A stretch of 64,000 nt of DNA, taken from contig NZ_JACHOT010000001.1 of the NCBI RefSeq assembly GCF_014200015.1, forward strand, positions 372,001 through 436,000, written 5' to 3'. Below, piece by piece: positions 17,651 to 27,041 of this stretch (position 1 is the first letter of the stretch; each line of letters opens with the position of its first letter). The notes below the pieces were generated by a model, which saw only the letters and a program-made list of their open reading frames with translations, did not search any database and was not told the origin of the DNA. The stretch comes from Aminobacter niigataensis (GTDB taxonomy: Bacteria; Pseudomonadota; Alphaproteobacteria; Rhizobiales; Rhizobiaceae). The position numbers and the translations under genes were made by a program.

Positions 17651-18538
17651 ATGGGCAGGGTTCTCCCTTTGCTGGCACTACGGGCCTTTGCCGAAACCGG
17701 ACGCCACGGCAGCATCAAGCGTGCGGCTGAAGCGATGGGGGTGACTTCCGGTGCGGTGAGCCAACAATTGAGGTTGCTCGAGCAGCGCTCTGGCGCGCCG
17801 CTGTTTTCGCGAACACGATACGGCGTCGAGTTGACGGAAGTCGGCGCAAGCGTCCATCCGGCAGTCCTGCGTGCCTTCGACCAGATCGAACATGGCCTTG
17901 ACCTGCTCGAGGCCAGAAATGCTGCGCAATCGATCACCATCTGCACCGTGCCATCCTTCGCGGCATCCTGGCTCGTTCCTCGTCTCGGCCGGTTTACTAG
18001 CCGGCACCCTGAGATCGAGGTCCGGGTCGAGGCATCATCCGAACTGGTGGATCTGCGCAAGGGAAGGGTGGATGTCGCAATCCGCCACGGGCTTGGCGAC
18101 TATCCCGGCCTCGATGCCATTCATCTGATGGCGCCCGAACTGATACCGGTGGCTAGCCCGGCGCTGCTGGCCGGCGGCCCTCGACTGACGGAGCCTGGCG
18201 ACTGTCTTGCCTACCCCCTTCTGCAGGACTCGGACAGGGCCGACTGGCGGCTCTGGCTCAAGGCAATGGGGATCGAAGGCGACGCGCGCATCGAACGCGG
18301 GCCTTCATTCGACGATGATTTTCTGCTGATCCGAGCGGCTGAAGCCGGGCAGGGCATCGCGCTCATTCGTGACATCTATGCCAAGGAAGAGATCGCCTCC
18401 GGCCGGCTCGCTGTCGCCATCGAGCGCCCATGGCCAACCGCGTTCGCCTATTATGCCGTCACCTTGCCGCATGTCGCCGAACGCCCCGCGATCGCGCGCT
18501 TCGTTGCCTGGCTCATGGAAGAGGCGCAAGCAGGCTGA
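17651..18538 (+). CDS. LysR-family transcriptional regulator (GcvA-like)
   Basis: This is a DNA-binding regulator of 295 residues. The N-terminal winged helix-turn-helix (about 5-62) reads LRAFAETGRHGSIKRAAEAMGVTSGAVSQQLRLLEQ, and the LysR_substrate ligand domain spans about 88-290. The HTH and the SFAASWLVPRLGRF start of the effector domain resemble the GcvA group. It is divergent from the monooxygenase/flavin reductase pair, the normal arrangement for a LysR protein that controls its neighbour. The effector is unknown. Confidence 0.88.
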   Translation: MGRVLPLLALRAFAETGRHGSIKRAAEAMGVTSGAVSQQLRLLEQRSGAPLFSRTRYGVELTEVGASVHPAVLRAFDQIEHGLDLLEARNAAQSITICTVPSFAASWLVPRLGRFTSRHPEIEVRVEASSELVDLRKGRVDVAIRHGLGDYPGLDAIHLMAPELIPVASPALLAGGPRLTEPGDCLAYPLLQDSDRADWRLWLKAMGIEGDARIERGPSFDDDFLLIRAAEAGQGIALIRDIYAKEEIASGRLAVAIERPWPTAFAYYAVTLPHVAERPAIARFVAWLMEEAQAG

Positions 18539-18539
18539 G

Positions 18540-19457
18540 TTACTCCGCCCATTCCTTGTCGGCGGTGAAGGCGATGGTCAGCCAACGATCAGGGCCTTCA
18601 TCGCCAAGGGCGTCGCCTATCTCGTCGCGCAGCCGGTCCCATTCCTCGATGGTTTTCGCGGGCAGGCCGGGCGGCACGATGAAGTAAAGCTCGACCTGCA
18701 TCAAACGGCCGACCTTGGCGACATAGGCGCGATAGGAAACGAAACCGTGTTTCTTCACGGTTGCACGGGCAACCTCGTCGACATGCGTCTTGAGCGTTTC
18801 CGGCGTGATCAGCAGAATGTCGGAAAATGCCTGGCGGACGGTGGCGATGGGCATCGGTATGATGATCAGGCAGACCAGCGCCAGCACCGCAGGGTCGACA
18901 TAAGGCGCGACCCAGCTCAGTTCGGTGCCTTCGACCAGACTGCCGCCGATGAAGGCAACCAGCAGCGCTGCGGTGATGCCGCCGGACATCATCCATGCTG
19001 TGACGTCGAGGGTGACGAAGTCGGACTGGATCGTCCGGTTGGCGCGGCTGCCGATGAACGCCATGGTCAGGCAGGCGGCGAGCGTCACCGCGGCATAGAC
19101 GATGGCGAAGTCGAACTCGAGCTGGCGGCCGCCGGCCAGCAGGTTGGCGATGGCGTTGATCAGGGCGTAGATGGACACGCTCATCAAGACGATGCCGTTC
19201 ATGCCCAAAACGATGGGCTCCAGGTGCCAGAAGCCGAGCGAAAAGCGCTTGTGCAGCCGGCGGTTGTGATTGGCGTTGCTGGTGATGAGCCGCGCGACGA
19301 TCAGCGCCAGGATGGTCATGGTCGCATCGGCGAGGGAATAGGCGCCATCGAAAGCGATCGAGGACGAGCCGCTCAAGACACCGAAGGCAATGCCGAAAAC
19401 CGCGACGACGAAGGTCACGGCGATGGAAATTCGAAGGACTTTCGTTTCGCTGAGCAT
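18540..19457 (-). CDS. cation diffusion facilitator (CDF) family transporter, atypical metal site
   Basis: This is an inner-membrane protein of 305 residues with the CDF layout: about six transmembrane helices (to about residue 205) and a cytoplasmic C-terminal domain. The family exports divalent metals in exchange for protons. The usual site residues look altered. Helix 2 reads Y40-S-L-A-D44 where D/HxxxD is expected. Helix 5 reads D151-V-T-A-W155 where HxxxD is expected (my alignment by eye against YiiP). Metal specificity, or even metal transport, is therefore uncertain. The stop lies 1 bp past the convergent LysR stop. It is about 100 bp downstream of a minus-strand L,D-transpeptidase-like gene. 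Confidence 0.8.
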   Translation of the reverse strand: MLSETKVLRISIAVTFVVAVFGIAFGVLSGSSSIAFDGAYSLADATMTILALIVARLITSNANHNRRLHKRFSLGFWHLEPIVLGMNGIVLMSVSIYALINAIANLLAGGRQLEFDFAIVYAAVTLAACLTMAFIGSRANRTIQSDFVTLDVTAWMMSGGITAALLVAFIGGSLVEGTELSWVAPYVDPAVLALVCLIIIPMPIATVRQAFSDILLITPETLKTHVDEVARATVKKHGFVSYRAYVAKVGRLMQVELYFIVPPGLPAKTIEEWDRLRDEIGDALGDEGPDRWLTIAFTADKEWAE

Positions 19458-19557
19458 GTCGCCGGTTATGGAATGGCGCTGCCGCGATGTCTATCGACTG
19501 TGGCAGCGGCTCATTGCCTTGGCGAAAGCACCCGCGGCCCCGGGATTGGCTTGCCCG

Positions 19558-20877
19558 TCAGATGGACTTGCCGTTCGAGGCAAGGCGGAAGCTTTCGCGC
19601 CCACCGCTCGGCACGACGATGATCTGCTTGACCTTGCCCTGCTTGAAGGCAGTGAGGAAACGCTTGTAGTCGGCGAAGGCAACGCAGCCATGCGACTCCT
19701 CGCGGCCGCCGCGCAGCAGGTAGCTATGGGTCAGGAAGCCATCGCGGCCGAATTTGTTCTTGCCATCGACGGGCAGCATGCGGATCGCCTCGACGCCATG
19801 GAAGCGCTTTTCACGCATTCTGAGATTGTAGGTATGCGGCGGGGTCGGGCCGTTCATCTTGACATGGGTGTAGCGCGGATTGTCGGCCATGTTGCCGATG
19901 CCGGAATGGGCCTCGAGCACGCTGCCGTCGGGCATGTAGACCTTGGCGGCGCTGATGTCGTAGACGGCGACGCCGTTGCCGGCCCTGGTCTTGCCGCCGA
20001 ACATGTTGCGCAACGACTGGCCAAGGGTGCTGCCTGGCTTGTCTTCCGGGATTTCCGGACGGGCATAAGCGAGCTTCTGATGCTTCTGCGTTTCGCGCTT
20101 GTCGGCTGCCTTCGGCTCAGCGGCCTCGCCAGCGTCCGGCTTGCCGGCGTCGGCGGGCCGGGCGGTTGCTTCCGGGCGAAGTTCGGGCCGGGGGGCCGCA
20201 GAAGGGGTTTCGGCATAGTCGGGCAGGGCGGCGGCTTCCGCTTCAACCTGTGCTGCGGCGAGTTCCTCCTCGGAAGGACCCGTCAGCAAGGTCGACAGGG
20301 CCGTGTCGGCGGCGGCGCCCGGCGACGGATCGGCATAAGCGAGGATCGTCGGGTGCTGCGTCGTCGAGGCGGGCAGCGGCACGTCCGGGCTGGACGTTGT
20401 GGCGTCCGCGGCGAGGCGTTGCGGTGCGGCCGCATCGGCCGAGCCGAACAGGCTGGCGAGCTTTTTCGAGCTGAGGTCGGCCTGCCTGGCGATGGTGTCG
20501 AAGCGGGCGGAATGGCCGGTTGGGGGTGCAATAGCTGCAACATCGACATGCCGGGGGGATTTGCCTGAGCCAGAAACCAGGCTCGCGGTCACAACGGGCT
20601 GCGCGGCGTTGGCGATAACGGGCCTCTGCCTTGGTGCGGTCAGCCGCGACGCCTTGTCGGTACTGACATAGGCCGTCAGACGCGCCTTGGGGACCTTGAC
20701 CGCCTGGACCGGTGGCTTGGGCGCAAAGTGGGTCGCATCGAAGGCGCTGACATTGCCCATCGCCACCACGCCGGCCATCGACCACGCGGCCGCGCCGGCA
20801 AAAGCGGTGCCAAGGGAAGCGATCAGCAATGGACGCAAAAGACGGCGCAAAGGCCGGAAACGAACGGTTTTACTCAC
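19558..20877 (-). CDS. DUF2778 L,D-transpeptidase-like (YkuD-fold) protein with membrane anchor
   Basis: This is a cell-envelope protein with three parts (439 residues from a GTG). A basic N-terminus (RFRPLRRLLRPL) and one hydrophobic segment (about 15-38) come first. An Ala/Pro-rich linker of about 220 residues follows. The C-terminal DUF2778 domain (about 305-439) carries the YkuD catalytic pattern, His in THSYLL and SHGCVAF with Cys 398. DUF2778 proteins act on peptidoglycan stem peptides; some are T6SS toxins, but no immunity or T6SS gene is near, so a housekeeping role is likelier. The start is uncertain: the frame stays open to a TTG at 20988. The GTG at 20877 just before the basic anchor is preferred. 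Confidence 0.75.
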   Translation of the reverse strand: MSKTVRFRPLRRLLRPLLIASLGTAFAGAAAWSMAGVVAMGNVSAFDATHFAPKPPVQAVKVPKARLTAYVSTDKASRLTAPRQRPVIANAAQPVVTASLVSGSGKSPRHVDVAAIAPPTGHSARFDTIARQADLSSKKLASLFGSADAAAPQRLAADATTSSPDVPLPASTTQHPTILAYADPSPGAAADTALSTLLTGPSEEELAAAQVEAEAAALPDYAETPSAAPRPELRPEATARPADAGKPDAGEAAEPKAADKRETQKHQKLAYARPEIPEDKPGSTLGQSLRNMFGGKTRAGNGVAVYDISAAKVYMPDGSVLEAHSGIGNMADNPRYTHVKMNGPTPPHTYNLRMREKRFHGVEAIRMLPVDGKNKFGRDGFLTHSYLLRGGREESHGCVAFADYKRFLTAFKQGKVKQIIVVPSGGRESFRLASNGKSI

Positions 20878-21137
20878 TAACGCGTAGCAGACCAGTTGTC
20901 TCGCAACGTCTACGGCCGGCGAGCGACCGCAGTGCGTGATTTCCGGAATGTCCCCAACTCGACAGAACGATGGAGAAAGGATGGACAAATATGGTTAAAT
21001 TTTGCTTTGCGGCTGCGACGACGCTCCGGGAGCGTCTGTTGGCGCTGATTTGGCTCACCCAAAAGCATTTGCCGTTTGGGGTGGGATGGCCTACATAGCG
21101 CCCAACTCCTATCACTTGAGAAGCAGGATACGCGCGC
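20878..21137. promoter_or_regulatory. divergent promoter region with a hairpin, DUF2778 gene and ettA
   Basis: This 260-bp gap lies between divergent genes. It contains a perfect GACGCTC-CGG-GAGCGTC hairpin (21020-21036) in the likely ettA leader. No other gene is visible. Confidence 0.4.
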
Positions 21138-22787
<1,650 letters not shown>

Positions 22788-22804
22788 GCTCCAGACTATT
22801 CCAA

Positions 22805-22827
22805 GCGCCCCGCCAAAAGCGGGGCGC
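22805..22827. terminator. hairpin after ettA, shared with the convergent hydrolase gene
   Basis: GCGCCCCGC and GCGGGGCGC are perfect 9-bp inverted copies around CAAAA. The downstream side is only moderately T-rich. The position between convergent stops fits a terminator. Confidence 0.75.
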
Positions 22828-22857
22828 AATTGGTTTGGTGTGCGGAAACCCGGCCGG

Positions 22858-23682
22858 TCAACCCATCAATGCGGCGATGCGGGACGGATCAGGTTCGCGG
22901 GCGAGATTGAATATCTCGGCGTGAAAGCCGCCAAGCTTTCCCTTGTCTTTAAGGACCATGGGAAAGTTGTGCTTGCGGCCGGGTACGCCAATTCTGTGGC
23001 TTGCGGGTGCGATTGCCGCGAGCTTGGCCGCGTGGTCGAGGTCTTCGCGGCAGCCCACACTGTACAGGAGATAGCAGCGCGTCGTCAGTGGCGAGCGGCA
23101 GTTGCAGAGCGTGTCGAACGCGCCAACCCGCAGGCCCTTTGCCATCGACCCGGGATGCCAGGCATATCTGCCACCGACGCTGATCGCCCGATCGGCGCCC
23201 ATGAGGTTGCCGGCCCGAATGGCAGGAAATCCGCCCATGCTGGTGCCGTAGGTCATGATCGACCGATAGCCGCGTTCGCGGGCCAGGTTGCCGACGCGCA
23301 ATGCCAGATCGCGCATCGAGGAAGCAAATCCCTCGATGCCGCCGTCGAAGAATTCACGCCTGGGATCGGCCAGTTGCAGGAAGTCATGCTGGGCATCGTC
23401 CAGATCTTCGAGGAACAGCGCCGCGCCCATCATGATGAAGCCATGCTTGGTAGCGAAGCCGACGATGAGATTGGGCGCGCTGCGCCCGGCAGAGTAGAGA
23501 TTGACGTGCGTTGCGATTTCCGTGCGCGAGAAGCGCGTCAGCGGCGGTTCGCCCGAGCTCAACAGGCCGAAACGGACAAGATTCTTCACGATCCCGTTGC
23601 TGCGCGGCAACCTCAACCCAAAGCTGGGCGAAGCCGCTTCGGCGGCGACTTCCGAAGCGGATCGTCTGCGGAACTTAAACAC
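22858..23682 (-). CDS. alpha/beta-hydrolase-like protein, third gene of the P450-ACP operon
   Basis: This protein of unknown specificity has 274 residues. A nucleophile elbow is visible (TYGTSMGGFPAI, Ser in GTSMGG). A late His (GRKHNFP) could complete a Ser-His triad, so a small alpha/beta hydrolase or thioesterase is likely. The GTG start at 23682 is chosen because it overlaps the stop of the acyl carrier protein gene by 8 bp; the frame is open upstream inside that gene. After a P450 and an ACP, a thioesterase releasing an acyl product from the carrier is plausible. That is inference from order only. Confidence 0.6.
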   Translation of the reverse strand: MFKFRRRSASEVAAEAASPSFGLRLPRSNGIVKNLVRFGLLSSGEPPLTRFSRTEIATHVNLYSAGRSAPNLIVGFATKHGFIMMGAALFLEDLDDAQHDFLQLADPRREFFDGGIEGFASSMRDLALRVGNLARERGYRSIMTYGTSMGGFPAIRAGNLMGADRAISVGGRYAWHPGSMAKGLRVGAFDTLCNCRSPLTTRCYLLYSVGCREDLDHAAKLAAIAPASHRIGVPGRKHNFPMVLKDKGKLGGFHAEIFNLAREPDPSRIAALMG

Positions 23683-23935
23683 GCGCAGTCGAGATGAGGG
23701 CTGCAAGCTCGCCGACATTGGCGCAGCCGTTGACGGCTTCTTCGTCGAGCACAACGTCGAAGCGCTCTTCCAAGCCCATCACGTATTCCATGGTGGTGAG
23801 GCTGTCGACGTCGAAAGATTCTATCGGATTGGACAGTATCTGCGCATCCGATATGCCGCCGCCGTGGCTTGAGCTGTTCAAGCCGGCTATGTCGCGGAAC
23901 ATCTCGACGCAGACCAGGCGAACATCTTCAGTCAT
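23675..23935 (-). CDS. acyl carrier protein
   Basis: This is a carrier protein of 86 residues. The phosphopantetheine site is D-S-L with Ser 45 in ESFDVDSLTTMEYVMGLEERFDV, the four-helix ACP/PCP pattern; the last helix ends in the GELAALI area. It is acidic, and is distinct from the housekeeping fatty-acid AcpP, which would sit with fabD/fabG/fabF. The ATG at 23935 overlaps the stop of the P450 gene by 8 bp, and its own stop overlaps the hydrolase start. The three proteins are therefore probably made in fixed ratio and work together, with the ACP tethering the P450 substrate. Confidence 0.85.
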   Translation of the reverse strand: MTEDVRLVCVEMFRDIAGLNSSSHGGGISDAQILSNPIESFDVDSLTTMEYVMGLEERFDVVLDEEAVNGCANVGELAALISTARV

Positions 23936-24962
23936 GGATGGTGACTCGCGCAAATTCGGGGAAGCTGAAGGCATAGTCGCCCGTTCTCATCTTGATCTCA
24001 CCAACGGTGAATTTCCGTGAGTTGGCCGACAAGGCTTTGATCAGGCTGCTCCAGATCGTGAGGGTTGCCGGCTTTCCCAAGCAAAGGTGACGCCCCTTGC
24101 CGAACAGCAGATCTGCCTGGTCTTCGGAAACATGGTAGGCGGTCGCGTCGATCATCAGCCGTACGCGTTGCCCCTTGCTCACGATCAAGCCGCCGATTTC
24201 CACGTCCTCGGCCGCTACCCTTTCGATGTACGGGACGCCGGTCGAGGGCAAATTGTCGGGATAGTCGATTTCATCGAGACGCTTGCCGGCGTTGCGCGCC
24301 AGTGTGTGCCACAACGACAGCGCAATCGAGCCAATGAGGGCGTCGTTGCCAAGTATGTTCATGGCGACGGCGATCTCCGGCGTCGTCGGTAGCCGGGTTT
24401 CCTGCGAGGCAAAAGCGCAGGTCATGGCCGCAACCTGATCATTCACGCCTTTGCGGCGGTTCAGACTCAGCACCATGTCGAAGACTTGCGAAACATTCAT
24501 ATGCCCGACAAGTTCAGCCTGCTCTAGGCCGAACCAGAGTGAGAACAATTTGTTGAAGATCGGCCCCGCAACGTCATGCACCAGATCGACATCACGTCCG
24601 CCGGTGAAGGTATTCGTTGCCAGCCCGGCAATGAAATTTTCGATAGCACGCAACTTGCTGCGGGAATCCGCGCCCACGACCGACGCGACCTGTCCGCGGA
24701 GATGTCGGTGGCGGCTGCCCTCATTTGCCAGCGGGACATGGTCAAGTGCTGCGATGCTCGCATCGAAATTGAACTTGGTGCGATCTGCTATCTGGCGATA
24801 ATGATCGGCAAAAGCGATAACCTTGAATCGATCCGATCGAAATATTTCGGATATGAGATTTTTATCGAAAACGCATATACATCTTAACTTTTCGTCGAAA
24901 CGAAACGGATGCATGCTCAGGTATACATCAGCTCGGTCGGGATCGTGATGGATCTTTAGCAT
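23928..24962 (-). CDS. cytochrome P450, short and atypical
   Basis: This is a haem monooxygenase of 344 residues (most bacterial P450s have about 390-410). The haem loop is clear: LLFGKGRHLCLGKP with the thiolate Cys 294. The I-helix reads I-L-G-N-D-A-L (G205 to L209), so the usual acid-threonine pair is D207-A208. No clean ExxR is visible before the haem loop; IERVAAEDVEI is the nearest. It is the first gene of a coupled operon with an ACP and a hydrolase. P450s that act on ACP-bound acyl chains are known (BioI type). This one may do so too, but could also be a non-monooxygenase relative. Confidence 0.82.
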   Translation of the reverse strand: MLKIHHDPDRADVYLSMHPFRFDEKLRCICVFDKNLISEIFRSDRFKVIAFADHYRQIADRTKFNFDASIAALDHVPLANEGSRHRHLRGQVASVVGADSRSKLRAIENFIAGLATNTFTGGRDVDLVHDVAGPIFNKLFSLWFGLEQAELVGHMNVSQVFDMVLSLNRRKGVNDQVAAMTCAFASQETRLPTTPEIAVAMNILGNDALIGSIALSLWHTLARNAGKRLDEIDYPDNLPSTGVPYIERVAAEDVEIGGLIVSKGQRVRLMIDATAYHVSEDQADLLFGKGRHLCLGKPATLTIWSSLIKALSANSRKFTVGEIKMRTGDYAFSFPEFARVTIHD

Positions 24963-25208
24963 TGGCGGCTGCTGTGCATGTAGAACTCACTTCTCGTAGC
25001 GGATTCAACTTGGCAGCTCAAGCAGGTTCGCGTATTCCGCGCATCGGCTTGACCTAGTTCAGCGAAAAGTTGGTATTCAAATGCGAGAAGGCCGACGATG
25101 ATGGCGATGCGAAACCGATTCCGGAATTGCAGTCGATGCGCTAGACGTCAGTAAGATTGTGCAGGCGGTGTTCCAGTGACCGCACGAGAATTGGACGGAC
25201 AGTACTTC
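24963..25208. promoter_or_regulatory. divergent intergenic region between the P450 operon and KAS III gene
   Basis: This is a 246-bp gap. Together with the start of the P450 gene (about 24,780-24,960) it is visibly richer in A/T than the rest of the window. Promoters for both directions should lie here. I could not fix -10/-35 boxes with confidence. Confidence 0.35.
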
Positions 25209-26330
25209 ATGCATCGCGTCATCATCAGCGGTATCGGCGTTGAAATCCCCGAGGCGTCGATCAGCAACGACGAATTGGTCGAGAGCTTCAACGCCTGGGT
25301 CGACATCGAGAACGCCAGGAGGCAGGCCGCCGGCGAGGAACTGGTCCGCAAGTCGGACAGCGAGTTCATCGTCTATGCCTCGGGGGTGAAAAACCGCCAC
25401 GTCCACACGCTTGACGGCATTCTCGACCCCCAACGCATGGCGCCACGCATTCCGCCACGCGCCGACGACGCATTGTCTGTCGAAGCCGAGTTCGGCGTCG
25501 CCTCGGCGCGCAAGGCGCTCGACCATGCCGGGCTGACTGGCGCCGACATCGACATGGTGATCTGTGCCGCCTCGCACCAGCAGCGGCCTTATCCGGCGAT
25601 ATCGATCGAGATCCAGAAGGAACTGGGCATCGAAGGTGCGGCCTTCGACATGAGCCTCGGCTGCTCGTCGTCGGCGGCGGCGCTGCATGTCGCCTTCAAC
25701 CTGGTGCGCTCGGGCGGGCAGAAGCGCGTGCTGATCGTCACGCCCGAGATCATCACCGGCCATCTCAACTTCCGCGACCGGCAGACGCATTTCATCTTCG
25801 GCGATGCCTCGGTGGCGATGGTGGTAGAGGCGATTGGGCCGAAGGAGACGCGGCCCGGGCGCTTCGAGATCATCGATACGCGCAACTGGACGCAGTTCTC
25901 CAACAACATCCGCACCAATTTCGGCTTCCTGCTGCGTGCCGGCCAGGAAAACACCTCCGTCGTCGAGATGGAGGGCAACATGATCAAGCAGGTGGGCAAC
26001 AAGGTGTTCAAGGAGGTGACGCATGCGGCGCACCGCTTCATCACCGCCTTCCTCGCCGACCACGGCATGACGCCATCAGACGTCAGGCGCTACTGGCTGC
26101 ACCAGGCCAATGCGCGCATGAACGCCATGATCCTGAAGCTGGCGCTCGGCCACGAGGCCGACCAGGACACCGCACCGATGGTTCTGGAGCGGCTGGGCAA
26201 CACGGCCGCGGCCGGCGCCATCATCGCGCTCAAGGAAAACCACGAGGACATGAAGGCGGGCGAGCACGGGTTGATCTGCGCCTTCGGCGCCGGTTATTCG
26301 ATCGGCGGCGCCCTGGTGCGGATGCACTGA
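25209..26330 (+). CDS. beta-ketoacyl-ACP synthase III-like enzyme
   Basis: This is a FabH-fold condensing enzyme of 373 residues with the full Cys-His-Asn triad: C152 in LGCSSSAA, H298 in WLHQANARM and N331 in ERLGNTAAAG. FabH-type enzymes condense an acyl-CoA primer with malonyl-ACP. This one is longer than FabH (about 320) and has an N-terminal insertion (about 30-75), as in FabH paralogues that make special acyl chains. The ATG at 25209 is preferred over the GTG at 25176 because homologous proteins start just before RVIISGIG. It is divergent from the P450/ACP/hydrolase operon, so a joint acyl-modification pathway is possible. Confidence 0.83.
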   Translation: MHRVIISGIGVEIPEASISNDELVESFNAWVDIENARRQAAGEELVRKSDSEFIVYASGVKNRHVHTLDGILDPQRMAPRIPPRADDALSVEAEFGVASARKALDHAGLTGADIDMVICAASHQQRPYPAISIEIQKELGIEGAAFDMSLGCSSSAAALHVAFNLVRSGGQKRVLIVTPEIITGHLNFRDRQTHFIFGDASVAMVVEAIGPKETRPGRFEIIDTRNWTQFSNNIRTNFGFLLRAGQENTSVVEMEGNMIKQVGNKVFKEVTHAAHRFITAFLADHGMTPSDVRRYWLHQANARMNAMILKLALGHEADQDTAPMVLERLGNTAAAGAIIALKENHEDMKAGEHGLICAFGAGYSIGGALVRMH

Positions 26331-26423
26331 CGCATCAGTCCGGGTGATGCCGGGATCAGGCTTTTTGTCTGGATTTTCTGTGGGCTGATTGGCAATGTGC
26401 CGCCTCTAATTGAGAGGCAAAAG

Positions 26424-27041
26424 ATGCTCGATCCGACGATGCGCAGGGAAGGCGAACCCGAAATCCTGCCCGGCAGGAAGCTCGCCGCGCGCGTCGCTGG
26501 CGTCTACACCGCGCCCTTCGACCATTTTGTCACCCGGGCAGTGGGAACGCTGCCGCTGAGCTTCGAGGGCATCGACGGCGATTTTCATGCCGGGCATGTC
26601 AGGCGGTCGGGCGGGCGCGAGCCGTGGTATCCGCGCGGCACCGAAATGCGCAACGAGCGGCAGCTTTCCATCGTGGCGCCCGACGAACTGGCCGTCGTCG
26701 CCGAGCGCATGGGGCTCACCGAGATCAAGCCGGAGTGGATCGGCGCCAACCTCCTGCTCGACGGCGTGCCGATGCTGTCGATGCTGCCTTCCGGCACCAT
26801 GCTGTTCTTCAAGGGTGGCGTGACGATCAAAATCGATGGACAGAATGCTCCGTGTCGCCTCGCCGGGCGCTCGATCGCCGAGCATGCCCGCATGGCCGAC
26901 CACGACGCCGGCTCGCTGATGTTCCCCAAGGCCGCAAAGCGCCTGCGCGGGCTGGTCGCCTGGGTGGAAAAGCCCGGCGTGATCGCGGCCGGCGAAGAGG
27001 TCTCGGTGCGGGTTCCCGAGCAGTGGATCTACAGGGCCTAG
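26424..27041 (+). CDS. MOSC-domain protein
   Basis: This is a MOSC (molybdenum cofactor sulfurase C-terminal) domain protein of 205 residues. It carries the conserved Cys in NAPCRLAGRSIAEH and the region GANLLLDGVPMLSMLPSGTMLFF. Family members handle molybdenum-cofactor-bound sulfur or reduce N-hydroxylated compounds; the exact role here is unknown. The ATG at 26424 follows GAGAGG by 7 bases and is preferred over a GTG at 26397. Its stop overlaps the stop of the convergent YwqK-like gene (CTAG, 27038-27041). Confidence 0.82.
   Translation: MLDPTMRREGEPEILPGRKLAARVAGVYTAPFDHFVTRAVGTLPLSFEGIDGDFHAGHVRRSGGREPWYPRGTEMRNERQLSIVAPDELAVVAERMGLTEIKPEWIGANLLLDGVPMLSMLPSGTMLFFKGGVTIKIDGQNAPCRLAGRSIAEHARMADHDAGSLMFPKAAKRLRGLVAWVEKPGVIAAGEEVSVRVPEQWIYRA

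Noticed and set aside
17526-17744. 72-codon plus-strand frame in the LysR/monooxygenase gap
   Set aside because: It overlaps the LysR start, lacks a ribosome site and covers the inverted repeats; non-coding control DNA explains it better.
19558-20877. T6SS effector (Tlde1-type)
   Set aside because: No T6SS, adaptor or immunity gene nearby, and the protein has its own membrane anchor and long linker.
25000-25060. lux-box-like dyad (CTTG-N6-CAAG) upstream of KAS III
   Set aside because: Only four-base arms match and no LuxR/LuxI genes are in the window.
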